Assembly (NCBI RefSeq): GCF_012163145.1
Contig: NZ_JAAVTX010000004.1
Coordinates: forward strand, 682,001-746,000
DNA from: Falsiroseomonas frigidaquae
GTDB lineage: Bacteria > Pseudomonadota > Alphaproteobacteria > Acetobacterales > Acetobacteraceae
Direction of reading: 5' to 3'
DNA length: 64,000 nt
The stretch's first letter is position 1. The number at the start of each line of letters is the position of its first letter. Below are positions 44,563 to 53,412 of the stretch, in pieces. The translations under genes were made by a program, and so were the position numbers. The notes beneath the pieces are model-generated. The model did not search any database and was not told the origin of the DNA. It worked only from the letters and a program-made list of their open reading frames with translations.

Positions 44563-45507
44563 CCGCCCGCAACGCCGAGAAGCTCTACACCGGGCTGAAC
44601 GTCATCCGGCAGACGCTGTCGGACTGGCCCTCCGAGGCCGACATCGGCATCACCGTGCGCAACGTCGGTGCCCCGCAGATCGAGCTGCGACGGGTGGAGG
44701 GCTTCACCATCGGCATGCGCACGCTGGGAGATGGCGCGGGGTGGAGGACAGCACCTTCACGCTGGGTCGCATCGTCAACAACCGCATCGGCCTCGACATC
44801 TGGTGCGCGACGGCCACGGCCTGGAACACCTCGATCCGCTACTATGGCGGCCACTTCGCCCAGGCCACCGGCGTGAATGCCTTGCAGGACCGGTTTGGCG
44901 TGCGCTTCGGCAATGCGGTCGGCGTCTATTCCAACCACAACCGCCACGTCTTCGACGCGCCGAACTTCGAGCTCCGCCAGGCCGGCAGCAACATCGCCAT
45001 CCCCTTCCTGAACCAGACCTCGGGCAGCGCCATCATCGCGCGCAACATGCGCATGGAAGCCTGATCGCCGCTGGCGGCACGGCACACCGCCGGGGCGCAA
45101 GACTGCGAGTACGACATCGCCTGGACCAACACCTACATGGTGGGCATCGACTACACGGCAATGTGGTGATCAACCGGCATCGGGCGCCGGCGTCGCGGTT
45201 CCAGCGCTTCCTGGCCGGCGTGCCGAACACTCGGGCCGCGGCCTTCCGGCAGTCGGCGACCGAGGTCGGCGTTGAAGGGCTGATCACGATCGCCACCTCC
45301 ACCACCACCACAACCTTCATGGCGGATTTCTGCTTCAACGGGCTGACTGACTTGACGCCGACTGATCGCGCCGTGACGCTGGCGGCGAACCGTGGGCTGG
45401 GCTGGATGCTCGACACGTCCCAGGCGGCGGAATTCGCGCTGGCACACTGGCTGACGAGTAGCGCTTCGGGCGGTCGGCTCTTCGTGCGCGTGTTCGACGG
45501 CGCCGGT
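44563..45507 (+). pseudogene. Decayed phage tail-spike/appendage genes
   Basis: Fragments of phage structural proteins lie in several frames. The first (about 44570-44735) reads NAEKLYTGLNVIRQTLSDWP and RRVEGFTIGMRTLGDGAG. The frame then changes to 44741-45064 (DSTFTLGRIVNNRIGLDIW, YYGGHFAQATGVNALQDRFG), a repetitive beta-rich pattern like right-handed beta-helix tail spikes. It stops, resumes as YDIAWTNTYMVGIDYTA, then NRHRAPASRFQRFLAGVPNT and TFMADFCFNGLTDLTPTDRA. Multiple frameshifts and stops show that it is no longer functional. The start is missing too. Confidence 0.55.
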
Positions 45508-45939
45508 GGCCAGGATGCACGCCTGCCCCGGTGGACGCGACAGCAAGTCCCGCAGGCCGGTGATGGTGCGCGGATTGCCGACCCGCACGAGCAGTGCGGC
45601 GGGCCGGACGAACAGCGTGGTGCGGGTCGCAGCCTCCAGCAGGTCGCGGAACTGCGCCATGAAATCGTCCTTCATGTATTCGGCGCCGGAGAAAACGAGA
45701 TCGGCCTCTCGGGCCACGCGCCCGGCCCAGCCCGGTGTAGGGCCAGCGATGACCTCGACCGGCACGCGCTGGGCGGCGCGAAAGGCCTCAGCCGCGGCGC
45801 GCATGGCCGGGGCGGGCCCGCCGGGACCGAAGACGCGGATCGGCGCGGTCTTCTGCGCGGCCGCGACACGCGCTATGGACAGCGTCGTAGCGCAGGCCTG
45901 CTGCGCCTTGGAGCATAGCACGGCGGCCATGTGCGACAT
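45508..45939 (-). pseudogene. AcfC-like periplasmic binding protein, N-terminal part
   Basis: The minus-strand frame from 45939 encodes a signal-like start and then the ABC-type binding-protein fold of accessory colonisation factor AcfC: IRVFGPGGPAPAMRAAAEAF, EVIAGPTPGWAGRVAREADLVFSGAEYM, LFVRPAALLVRVGNP. Homology ends at about residue 140 (GLRDLLSRPPGQACIL), where sequence continues into the phage fragment. The C-terminal lobe is missing. The recombination that removed it also ended the prophage relic. Confidence 0.65.
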
Positions 45940-46073
45940 TATCGGAAGAACTCATGCGAAGATCCTTTCGATCGATGAGGCAGTAGGCCCCGAGTGAAGC
46001 CGCCGACAGGCGAGCCTTGCGTGCAGCATGGCGGAGGTGCCGCGTGCGATGTTCGCGCTGGCTCGGCTCGGCA

Positions 46074-46742
46074 CTATTGCTGCGCGGTTCGACCGCGGGC
46101 CTTGGCTACCGTCTCCACCAGGTTCTCGTAGGTCATAGCGCCCGGCACGAGATACGACCCGATGATGAAGGCAGGCGTGCCTTGCAACCCAATCGACAGG
46201 GCCTGCATGGCGACGCGCCCCAGGCTCTGCTCTATCTCGCCGCCTTGGGCCGAAAGGTCCGCGTCCATCCGCGCCAGGTCCAACCCACCCTCCTCCGCCG
46301 CCGCGCGGATTTTGGAATCGTCGAGCTGCCGGCCGACCTTGAACAAGGCATCATTCACCGGCGCGAAGCGGCCCTGCAGATGGGCCGCCAGCGCCGTCCG
46401 CGCGGCGCCGACCGAAGGCCCGCCGAAGACCGGCCATTGCTTGGCGACCAAGCGGATATCGCGATCCTCCGACAGCAGCATCTCCGTCAGCGCGTGCATC
46501 CGGATGCAGTAGGGGCAGCGGTAGTCGTAGAACTCGACGATGGTGAGCCCGCCGGCCGGATTGCCGAGCACGGGGTCGCGTGGATCGCGGAACAGCGCCT
46601 CCGCGGCCGCTGCGGCCTGCTCCCGGTCTTCGCGGCCCTCGGCGGCGCCAAAGAAGAACTTGCGGGCGAAGATGCCGCCGCCGATTGCGAGGCCCGTCAG
46701 GCCGAGCATTCCGGCGGTCCGTCGATTGAACGTCAGCGTCAT
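46074..46742 (-). CDS. DsbA-family thiol:disulfide oxidoreductase (ScsC/BdbD-like)
   Basis: The 222-residue protein has an N-terminal membrane anchor or signal (GMLGLTGLAIGGGIFA) and a DsbA-type thioredoxin fold with active site CPYC in VEFYDYRCPYCIRM. The helical insertion and the cis-proline loop GTPAFIIG are both present. Such proteins act in the periplasm as oxidase or isomerase. It is the last gene of the minus-strand operon, with its ATG overlapping the DsbD-like stop (4 bases). Paired with a DsbD/ScsB-type reductase it is more likely kept reduced as an isomerase or reductase, as in Scs copper-resistance systems. Confidence 0.9.
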   Translation of the reverse strand: MTLTFNRRTAGMLGLTGLAIGGGIFARKFFFGAAEGREDREQAAAAAEALFRDPRDPVLGNPAGGLTIVEFYDYRCPYCIRMHALTEMLLSEDRDIRLVAKQWPVFGGPSVGAARTALAAHLQGRFAPVNDALFKVGRQLDDSKIRAAAEEGGLDLARMDADLSAQGGEIEQSLGRVAMQALSIGLQGTPAFIIGSYLVPGAMTYENLVETVAKARGRTAQQ

Positions 46743-48913
46743 GGCTGGGATCCTCTGCTTTGTCGTGAGATCAGCGCGGCCGCCTGCGGGCCGGCACCCG
46801 CGGCGGCGTCCAGCGCCTCCAGCACCCGCGCCCGGGACAGCAGTTCCGGCAGCACGATGCCGTCCGGCGCCGCGGGTCCGTAGACGGCGGTGAAGGGAAT
46901 GCCGTAGCGGCCGAAGCTCTGGAGATAGGCGGTGATGGCGGGGTCGGGCCGGGTCCAGTCGGCCAGCATCGGCGCGACGCCGGCAGCCGCCAGGCGTTCG
47001 CGCACCGTGGCGTCGGCCAGCACAACCCGTTCATTGACCTTACAGGTGATGCACCAATCGGCGGTGACCTCGACGAACACCACCTCGCCGCCGGCGACGC
47101 GGCGGGTGATTTCGGTGGTGTCGAAGTGGGTCCAGTCCAGGCCGGCGACGGCGCGGGGAGCCGCATCCGGGGTGGCGGGCGGCGCGGTGGCGGCCAGCGG
47201 CGCCAGCAATGCCGCCGCGGCCAGCGCCACCGCCGAAAAGCTGGCGAGGCGCTGCCGCCCCACCGCCGACTGCCTGCTGGCGAGCATCAGGCCTAATGCG
47301 AGCATCAGCAACGCAACCAGCAGCGCCGTGAGCGCCCCAGCCTGCGCCGCCAGCACCGCCAGCAGCCAGGCGGCGGTCAGCAGCAGCGGCACCGCCAGCA
47401 GCCGGCGAAGCACCAGCATCCAGCGCCCCGGCCGCGGCAGCCGCGCGGCCACGCCAGGGAAGGCGGCGACGAGAAGGTAGGGCAGGCCCAGGCCCAGACC
47501 GAGGGCCGTGAACACCAGGTAGATCTCGGCCGGCCCCTGGGCCAGCGCGAAGCCCACCGCAGTACCCAGGAAGGGCGCCGAACAGGGCGTCGCCAGCAGC
47601 GTGGCGAAGGCCCCAGTGGCGAAATGCCCGGCCAGCGAACCGCCCTGTCCCTGCCGGCCGCCGTTCAGCCGGTCGGCCAGGGCGCGAGGCAGCGGAATCT
47701 CGAAGCCGCCCAGCAGGTTCACCGCGAACAGCGTCAGCAGTGTGACCAGCAGCACCAGGAAGACCGGCTGCTGGAACTGGATGCCCCAACCCACCGCCGC
47801 GCCGGCCGCCTTCAGCCCGACCATGGCGGAGGCCAGCACGAGGAAAGAGGCGACGATGCCGGCCGCCGAGGCCAGGAAGCCCAGCCGGATGGCGCGCGGC
47901 GCCGCGCCGCCCTGCCGCGCGAGGGAGACCAGCTTCAGCGACAGCACCGGCAGCACGCAGGGCATCAGGTTCAAGATCAGCCCGCCCAGCAGCGCCGTCG
48001 CCAGCATGGCCAGCAGCCCGACGCCGGCCGCCTCGGCCACGAAGCCGCCGGTATCGCCCGCTGGCAGCGCAGCGAGCCGCGCCTCCGCCATCACGGCGCG
48101 CGCGCCATCCACCAGGGTCAGCCCTGCGAGCAGCCCCTCCAGCGCCACGCCGGGCGGCAGCGGGGCGGTGAGCGGCGCGATCATCTCCACGCGGCGCCGG
48201 TCGTCGGTGAAGCGCAGCCGGGGGGCGCCGAACGCGATCGGCGGGTCGGTCTCGACGAACAGGTCTGGCGTGCCGAATGCCGTCGCGCCGGTCGCCACCA
48301 CGCGCAGCGCGGGGCCTTCCGGGGTCTGCAGGATACCGGCATCGCCCAGCGCCAGGCCTGCCTCGGCGGGGGCAACCGGCACCCGGGCGCGGAAGGTCTC
48401 GATCCGCGCGTCGCCGGGCCCGGTGACGCCGGGCGTCACCTCAGCCGCGAAGGCGATCTCGACGCGGGTGCAGACATCGCTACAGACATAGACGGCGCCC
48501 TGCAGGTCGAGGCGAGCCGGTGCCCCCGGGTCGGCCAGCTGCACATCGATCGGCAGCACCACGTCGGCGCCGTAGCCGATGGTCTCAAAGCCCAGGAAAT
48601 GCTGCCGCTCCGGCGCCGGCCACAGCAGCGTGGCGCGCGTCACATTGGTGGAGGCGGCGGTATCGATTTCGGCCGGAAAGCCGCCTTCGCCGGGCGTGCG
48701 CCAATAGGTTTTCCAGCCCGGCTGCAGATCAATCTCCAGCCCGAAGCGCGCCATGCCCTGCGCGTCCGCCTCGCCCTGCAGCAGCCGGATGGTGGCGCCG
48801 GGCGAGATCACCTCCTCCGCCTGGCCAGGCACGGCGCCGAGCATGAGCAGCGCCGCCAGGCTGGCGTGCAGCAGCAGGCTTTTCAGGGGCCGCCGGAGGA
48901 AAGCGAGGGTCAT
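46739..48913 (-). CDS. DsbD/ScsB-like thiol:disulfide interchange protein
   Basis: The 724-residue protein moves electrons from the cytoplasm to periplasmic thiol proteins. After a signal peptide (SLLLHASLAALLMLGAVPGQA) comes an extended N-terminal ScsB-type domain with cysteines (VYVCSDVCT). Eight hydrophobic segments with the paired cysteines LNLMPCVLPVL and LLATPCSAPFLG follow, and then a C-terminal thioredoxin domain with EVTADWCITCKVNE. Classical E. coli DsbD is about 560 residues; the longer N-terminal region marks the ScsB/CcdA-fused class associated with copper tolerance. Overlaps of 4 bases with genes on both sides tie it to the kinase and the DsbA-like partner. Confidence 0.93.
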   Translation of the reverse strand: MTLAFLRRPLKSLLLHASLAALLMLGAVPGQAEEVISPGATIRLLQGEADAQGMARFGLEIDLQPGWKTYWRTPGEGGFPAEIDTAASTNVTRATLLWPAPERQHFLGFETIGYGADVVLPIDVQLADPGAPARLDLQGAVYVCSDVCTRVEIAFAAEVTPGVTGPGDARIETFRARVPVAPAEAGLALGDAGILQTPEGPALRVVATGATAFGTPDLFVETDPPIAFGAPRLRFTDDRRRVEMIAPLTAPLPPGVALEGLLAGLTLVDGARAVMAEARLAALPAGDTGGFVAEAAGVGLLAMLATALLGGLILNLMPCVLPVLSLKLVSLARQGGAAPRAIRLGFLASAAGIVASFLVLASAMVGLKAAGAAVGWGIQFQQPVFLVLLVTLLTLFAVNLLGGFEIPLPRALADRLNGGRQGQGGSLAGHFATGAFATLLATPCSAPFLGTAVGFALAQGPAEIYLVFTALGLGLGLPYLLVAAFPGVAARLPRPGRWMLVLRRLLAVPLLLTAAWLLAVLAAQAGALTALLVALLMLALGLMLASRQSAVGRQRLASFSAVALAAAALLAPLAATAPPATPDAAPRAVAGLDWTHFDTTEITRRVAGGEVVFVEVTADWCITCKVNERVVLADATVRERLAAAGVAPMLADWTRPDPAITAYLQSFGRYGIPFTAVYGPAAPDGIVLPELLSRARVLEALDAAAGAGPQAAALISRQSRGSQP

Positions 48914-50304
48914 GGCACCTGCCTGAAAGGAGTGGGCAGCACCGCATCAGGTGCCGCATCGTCGGCCGGGACCCGCGTCGCCCCAAGCAAGATTTCCGCG
49001 CGCAGACCGCCGCCCGTTCGGTTCGCCAGATGCAAGCCGGCGCCGCAGCGGCGCAGCGCCTGCTCCGCGATGGACAGGCCAAGGCCGGTGCCGAGGCCGT
49101 TGCGATGGCGGCCGCGGAAGAAGCGCCGCGTCACCAGCGCCAACTCCTCCGCCGGGATGCCCGCCCCCTCATCCTCGATCGCCAGCGCGGTCCCATCGCG
49201 CTCCAGCGAAAGCCGCACGCGACCGCCGGTCGGCGTGTGCTGAATGGCGTTCTCAACCAGGTTGCGAAGGGCCGTGGCAAACAGGTGCTCATCGACACGC
49301 AGGAGGACCCCGTCGATCGCCGCGTCGGTCTCCAGCACGATGTCGCGCGCTCGGCAGGGCGCTTCCAGTGCCTGTTGCAGCCCGACGACCAAGGCACCCA
49401 GTGCGACCACGGCGAGCGCCGGCGGTGCCGCCTCGGCATCCAGGCGCGACAGATCGAGAAGCTGCCGCACCAGCCGCGTGGTGCGGTCGACCGAGACCAG
49501 GATCTGCCGCAGCGCCTGGCTCCGCATCGCGGGCTCCTGCGCCGCCAGCGCGACCTGCGCCTGGGTCCGCAGCCCGGCCAGGGGCGTCCGAAGCTCATGC
49601 GCGGCGAAATCGATGAACTGCCGCTCGCGCTCGCGCGCCGCCGCCAGGCGGTGGAATAGTCCGTTCAGTGCCTCCGCCACCGGGCGGATCTCGGCTGCGT
49701 CGGAGCCTGGATCGAGCGGCGCCAAATCCTCCACGTCGCGGGTGCGCAGCGTGCCGGCGATGCGGCGCAGCGGCGCCAGGCCACGGCCAACGCCGAGCCA
49801 GATCAGCAGCGCCAGCGCCGGCAGCACCAGCGCCACCGGCAGCAGCAGGCCGAGGATGACATCCCGCACCAGCCGGTCCCGCACGGCGACGTTGTCGCCG
49901 ACCAGGATGCGCGCCTGCCCGCCCGGATCCTCGATGGCGAAGACGCGCCAGGTGACGCCGTCGATGACGGTTTCGGAGATGCCGCTGCGGAGCGAAGTCA
50001 GTGCCGCCTCCGGCGCATCCGCGGAACGGCCGAGCAGGCGGCCATCCAGTGACCATATCTGGCAGGAGAGCTGGCGCCCATAGCCGCCTTGCGCCGCTAC
50101 CGGCAGTTGTGCCGCCGCACCAGGGTCGATCCGCTGGCCGGCGACCAGCGAGGCCACCATGCGCCCCGCTTCCACCAGCCGCGCATCCAGCGCACGGTCC
50201 AGCTCCCGTTGCGTGCTGATCCAGATCCAGCCGGCGGCAAACAGCCAGACCAGGCCGGTGGCCGCCGTCAGCAACAGGAAAAGCCGGGCGCGCATCGAGC
50301 TCAT
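48910..50304 (-). CDS. Membrane sensor histidine kinase (QseC/TctE-like)
   Basis: The 464-residue kinase has two membrane helices (LFLLLTAATGLVWLFAAGWIW and the LLLPVALVLPALALLIWLGVG region) enclosing a periplasmic 2CSK-N-type domain of about 110 residues. A HAMP segment, HisKA (DFAAHELRTPLAGLRTQ) and HATPase (LRNLVENAIQHTP, IEDEGAGIP, GTGLGLSIAEQAL) follow. There is one visible periplasmic Cys-containing motif (QLSCQIWSLDGRLL) in a beta strand. It is coupled by ATGA to the regulator upstream and by 4 bases to the DsbD-like gene downstream, so the system very likely controls its own thiol-redox operon. The signal may be redox state or a metal. Confidence 0.92.
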   Translation of the reverse strand: MSSMRARLFLLLTAATGLVWLFAAGWIWISTQRELDRALDARLVEAGRMVASLVAGQRIDPGAAAQLPVAAQGGYGRQLSCQIWSLDGRLLGRSADAPEAALTSLRSGISETVIDGVTWRVFAIEDPGGQARILVGDNVAVRDRLVRDVILGLLLPVALVLPALALLIWLGVGRGLAPLRRIAGTLRTRDVEDLAPLDPGSDAAEIRPVAEALNGLFHRLAAARERERQFIDFAAHELRTPLAGLRTQAQVALAAQEPAMRSQALRQILVSVDRTTRLVRQLLDLSRLDAEAAPPALAVVALGALVVGLQQALEAPCRARDIVLETDAAIDGVLLRVDEHLFATALRNLVENAIQHTPTGGRVRLSLERDGTALAIEDEGAGIPAEELALVTRRFFRGRHRNGLGTGLGLSIAEQALRRCGAGLHLANRTGGGLRAEILLGATRVPADDAAPDAVLPTPFRQVP

Positions 50305-50966
50305 GGCCCCTCGCCACCCAGCCGATAGCCGGCGCCGCGCACGGTCTCAATGGCGTCGCGACCAATCTTGGCGCGGAGATTGTGCACATGCACCTCCACC
50401 GCGTTGCTCTCCACCTCCTCCTGCCAGCCATAAAGACGGTCCTGCAGCCGGTCCTTGGAGAGGATCGTGCCCGGACGCTCCATCAGCGCCTCCAGGATGG
50501 CGAATTCGCGCCGCGACAGGGCGATGGCCCGGCCCTCGTTCTCCAGACTGCGCCGCGCGGGGTCGAGGCGCAGGCCACGCCAGGCGAGCAGCGGGGCAGA
50601 GCGGCCCTGCGCCCGCCGGATGATGGCGCGCAGCCGCGCCGCGACCTCCTCCAGGTCGAAGGGCTTGCCGAGATAATCATCGGCACCAGTATCCAGCCCG
50701 GCGATGCGGTCGCCTACCGCATCGCGCGCCGTCAGCAGCAGCACCGGCGTGCGGTCGCCACGGCCGCGCAGCTCCTTCAACACCGAGAGGCCGGAGCCAT
50801 CCGGCAGCATCAGGTCGAGCACCACGGCGCTGAAGCTGTTGGCCCGCAGGGCGGCGCGCGCATCCTCGCAGGTGCCGACCGTCTCCGCCGCAATGCCATG
50901 CAGCGACAACCCGGCGCGGATTCCGTCCGAAAGCACCTCATCGTCCTCGACCAGCAGGATTCGCAT
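50301..50966 (-). CDS. OmpR-family response regulator (QseB/PmrA-like)
   Basis: The 221-residue regulator has a receiver (LLVEDDEVLSDGI, Asp in AVVLDLMLPDGSGL, LLTARD, GKPFDLEEV) and a winged-helix DNA-binding domain (LSRREFAILEALMERPG, ESNAVEVHVHNLRAKIG, TVRGAGYRL). ATG 50966 gives the standard MRILLVEDDE start; the longer frame to 51092 overlaps the promoter. Its family binds direct repeats like CTTAAG-N5-CTTAAG, and precisely such a repeat lies 38 bases upstream (51004-51020). Autoregulation and control of the divergent tlpA-like gene are the obvious hypotheses. Confidence 0.93.
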   Translation of the reverse strand: MRILLVEDDEVLSDGIRAGLSLHGIAAETVGTCEDARAALRANSFSAVVLDLMLPDGSGLSVLKELRGRGDRTPVLLLTARDAVGDRIAGLDTGADDYLGKPFDLEEVAARLRAIIRRAQGRSAPLLAWRGLRLDPARRSLENEGRAIALSRREFAILEALMERPGTILSKDRLQDRLYGWQEEVESNAVEVHVHNLRAKIGRDAIETVRGAGYRLGGEGP

Positions 50967-51003
50967 GCTTGACCCTTTCGTGCCGTCCGCTTGCCGGGCT
51001 TGG

Positions 51004-51020
51004 CTTAAGGCCACCTTAAG
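51004..51020. promoter_or_regulatory. CTTAAG-N5-CTTAAG direct repeat (PmrA/QseB-type box)
   Basis: Two CTTAAG half-sites (51004-51009 and 51015-51020) are separated by 5 bases, an 11-bp period that puts both on one DNA face. This is the published consensus architecture for PmrA/QseB-class OmpR regulators. It sits in the 161-base divergent space between the regulator gene and the TlpA-like gene. AT-containing sites of this kind stand out in this GC-rich DNA. Confidence 0.75.
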
Positions 51021-51127
51021 GTCTGCCGGCGATAGCGCAGGTCGGTGTCCGGTAGCGCGGGCATATCGGCGGGAGGATCGGCCTTGCGACAAGATTTTTA
51101 TGGGACGACGCCAGCGACGGCCGCATC

Positions 51128-51937
51128 ATGGGCGTGATCTCGATCGGACCGCTGGTGATGGCGGCGGATCGCTTCGCAGCGATCCTTGGAATCGGTGCCT
51201 TCCTTCTCGTCGCGTCGGTCCTGGCAGAACGGCGGGAGCCACGGCTGGGCTCCTGGGCCATGCTGGCGGTCGTCACGGGCGTGGCAGCGGCGCGAATGGG
51301 CCATGTCATCGAACATGCCGGCAGCTTTGCAATGGAGCCGCTGCGGGCCTTCGCCTTCTGGCAAGGCGGCTTTTCCTTCACCTGGTCGGTGCCGGTCCTG
51401 GCGATGGTGAGCCTGCTGCGACTGCGGGACACAAGCGCGCGGGCCTGGGCCGTGGCACCGCTGGCCGCCGGGCTGCTGGTCTGGAGCACCACACTGCATC
51501 TGGCCGAAGCCACCGCCGCGCCGCCCCGACCGCTGCCGGCTCTGATCCTGCCGCAGATGGCCGGGGCTCCGATCGACCTTGGCAGCACCGGCGGCCGGCC
51601 ACGGATGCTGAACCTCTGGGCCACCTGGTGCCCGCCCTGCAGACGGGAGATGCCGCTGCTGCAGGAGGTGGCACGGACCACGCCGGGAGTCGATTTCCTG
51701 TTCGTGAACCAGGGGGAGGACCGCGCGCGCATCGCCGCCTATCTGGCACAGGCAGGTCTGAACCTGCCGCATGTGGTGCTGGATTCCACCTCCGCCGTCT
51801 CCCGGCATTTCGCGTCGCGCGGTCTGCCGGCAACCTTCTTCTTCGACGCGGATGGCCGCATGCGGCACCTGCATGTTGGCGAGGTGTCGCGCGAGTTCCT
51901 CGCCGGCTACCTGCACGACATGGCGCCGGCGCCCTGA
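51128..51937 (+). CDS. Membrane-anchored TlpA-like thioredoxin
   Basis: The 269-residue protein has an N-terminal part with four hydrophobic segments (FAAILGIGAFLLVASVLA, GSWAMLAVVTGVAAARMGHV, FTWSVPVLAMVSLLRL, AWAVAPLAAGLLVWS). The RMGHVIEHAG and FWQGGFS motifs recall prolipoprotein diacylglyceryl transferase (Lgt) helices. The C-terminal 130 residues are a TlpA/ResA thioredoxin with NLWATWCPPCRREMPLL and the cis-proline region RGLPATFFFD. This Lgt-like-plus-TlpA fusion is a known domain pairing. It is divergent from the DsbD/DsbA operon and shares its CTTAAG region, so it should belong to the same thiol pathway. Confidence 0.88.
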   Translation: MGVISIGPLVMAADRFAAILGIGAFLLVASVLAERREPRLGSWAMLAVVTGVAAARMGHVIEHAGSFAMEPLRAFAFWQGGFSFTWSVPVLAMVSLLRLRDTSARAWAVAPLAAGLLVWSTTLHLAEATAAPPRPLPALILPQMAGAPIDLGSTGGRPRMLNLWATWCPPCRREMPLLQEVARTTPGVDFLFVNQGEDRARIAAYLAQAGLNLPHVVLDSTSAVSRHFASRGLPATFFFDADGRMRHLHVGEVSREFLAGYLHDMAPAP

Positions 51938-51947
51938 TGCGGCCGGG

Positions 51948-53393
51948 TCAGACCGCGAGCACCGCGGACGGCGCTTCCACCGCGGCATCGACATGGGTGG
52001 CGAGGTAGCGGCGCAGCGCCTCGATGGCGCGGATGTCGAGGTCGCGGCGATCCCGGCCAAATTTTCCGGGCACGCCCTGGGCGGTGACATAGGCGGCGCG
52101 GTAGCTGCGTTCTGGCTCCACCTCCGCCGCGCCGATGAACAGCCGCTCCACGCGCTGGCCGTACGGGTTTTCCAGCTTGGCGTGCAGGCGCAGCCCGCGG
52201 CATCGCTTCACATAGCCGCCCATCTGGCCGTAGGGATCCGGGCAGAAAGTGCGTTCCAGATTCTCCTCCAGCATCGCCACCAACTCCGCCCCTGTCAGCT
52301 CCACCACCGATACCGGCGGGTTGGGCGGGATGATGTTCCACAGATCGTTCATCGTGACTGGGCCGGGCGGTACCGGCGCGCCGTAGCGCCAGCCATTCGA
52401 AAAGGCGAGGTCGGTGTCCGCGGCCTCCGCGATGGCAGCGAGCAGCAGAGCGTCCATCGGGGTGTGGAACATGGTGTTACGATGCAGCGGCTGCGCCGTG
52501 TGGCCGACCACCTCTTCCAGCATCCCGCGATGCGGCGCCAGCGCGGCATCGACCAGCGCCTTCACCGCGGCATCTTCGGGGAAGCTGTCATCCAGCGCGA
52601 TCAGTTCATGCGCGACGCGTACCACCTTCCCATCCGCTACATCGAGGTCGAGCCGGCCGGCGAAGGCGCCGTGGCAGCCGGACTGGATGATGGGCGTTCC
52701 GTTGACGAAGGCCGGCTGCGCCATGCGGTTGTGGGTGTGGCCACTGAGCAGCGCGTCGATGCCCGGCACCGCGGCAGCCAGCTTCATGTCCTGCGGAAAG
52801 CCGAGATGCGAAAGCACGACAATGAGATCGGCGCCGTCCCGCAGCCGCAGCCGTGCGATGTGGCCAGGCAGTTCATCCTGCCCCAGGGTCAGGCGCACGC
52901 CGGTGCTGAAATGCGGCGGCATGGTCTTGTCCACGATGGTCGCGGCGATACCAATGACCCCGACGCGCAGCCCGCCGCGTTCCAGCACCCGCGTTTCCGG
53001 GAATGCGGGCGCGCCGCCCTCCTTCTCGAAGCAGTTGATGGCGAGCAGAGGATAGTCGAGTTGCGCCGCCAGCGCCCGCAGATGCTGCGTGCCATAGGCG
53101 AAATCCCAATGCGCCGTCATCCCATCCAGCCCAATGGCATTCAGGATCGGCACCAGCGCCTGGCCCTTGCTGCTGACTACCGGATAGGTACCGTGGAAGG
53201 TATCGCCATTGTCGAGCGCGACGACCGCGCCGGGCCGCTCAGACCGCAGCCTTCGCAGCAGCGTCGCGATGCGCGCATAGCCGCCGAGGCGCCTGAACGC
53301 CATCCGGTCGCCGTGCCAGACCGGCTCCGCATGAGGTTCCAGGTAGCCATGCACGTCATTGAGTTGAAGCAGGGTGACGCTGCCGGATGCCAT
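51948..53393 (-). CDS. 5'-nucleotidase/SoxB-family metallophosphoesterase
   Basis: The 481-residue protein has the N-terminal calcineurin-like dimetal domain (LLQLNDVHGYLEPH, DNGDTFHGT, VVLSHLGF, SGHTHN) and a C-terminal 5'-nucleotidase domain (FSNGWRYGAPV, VVELTGAELVAML). The segment MTAHWDFAYG, with histidine where nucleotidases have N-H-E/D, and YPLLAINCF resemble SoxB thiosulfohydrolases. There is no clear signal peptide, unlike most SoxB. ATG 53393 has GAGGACGAC upstream; the frame to 53441 is spurious. With the MBL protein beside it, a sulfur-compound role is plausible, but plain nucleotidase activity is possible. Confidence 0.8.
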   Translation of the reverse strand: MASGSVTLLQLNDVHGYLEPHAEPVWHGDRMAFRRLGGYARIATLLRRLRSERPGAVVALDNGDTFHGTYPVVSSKGQALVPILNAIGLDGMTAHWDFAYGTQHLRALAAQLDYPLLAINCFEKEGGAPAFPETRVLERGGLRVGVIGIAATIVDKTMPPHFSTGVRLTLGQDELPGHIARLRLRDGADLIVVLSHLGFPQDMKLAAAVPGIDALLSGHTHNRMAQPAFVNGTPIIQSGCHGAFAGRLDLDVADGKVVRVAHELIALDDSFPEDAAVKALVDAALAPHRGMLEEVVGHTAQPLHRNTMFHTPMDALLLAAIAEAADTDLAFSNGWRYGAPVPPGPVTMNDLWNIIPPNPPVSVVELTGAELVAMLEENLERTFCPDPYGQMGGYVKRCRGLRLHAKLENPYGQRVERLFIGAAEVEPERSYRAAYVTAQGVPGKFGRDRRDLDIRAIEALRRYLATHVDAAVEAPSAVLAV

Positions 53394-53412
53394 GTCGTCC
53401 TCCGAATCGTGT

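Noticed and set aside
51948-53393. Calling the phosphoesterase soxB
   Set aside because: There is no signal peptide and no sox neighbours, and the family is shared with 5'-nucleotidases. Motif resemblance alone is not enough.
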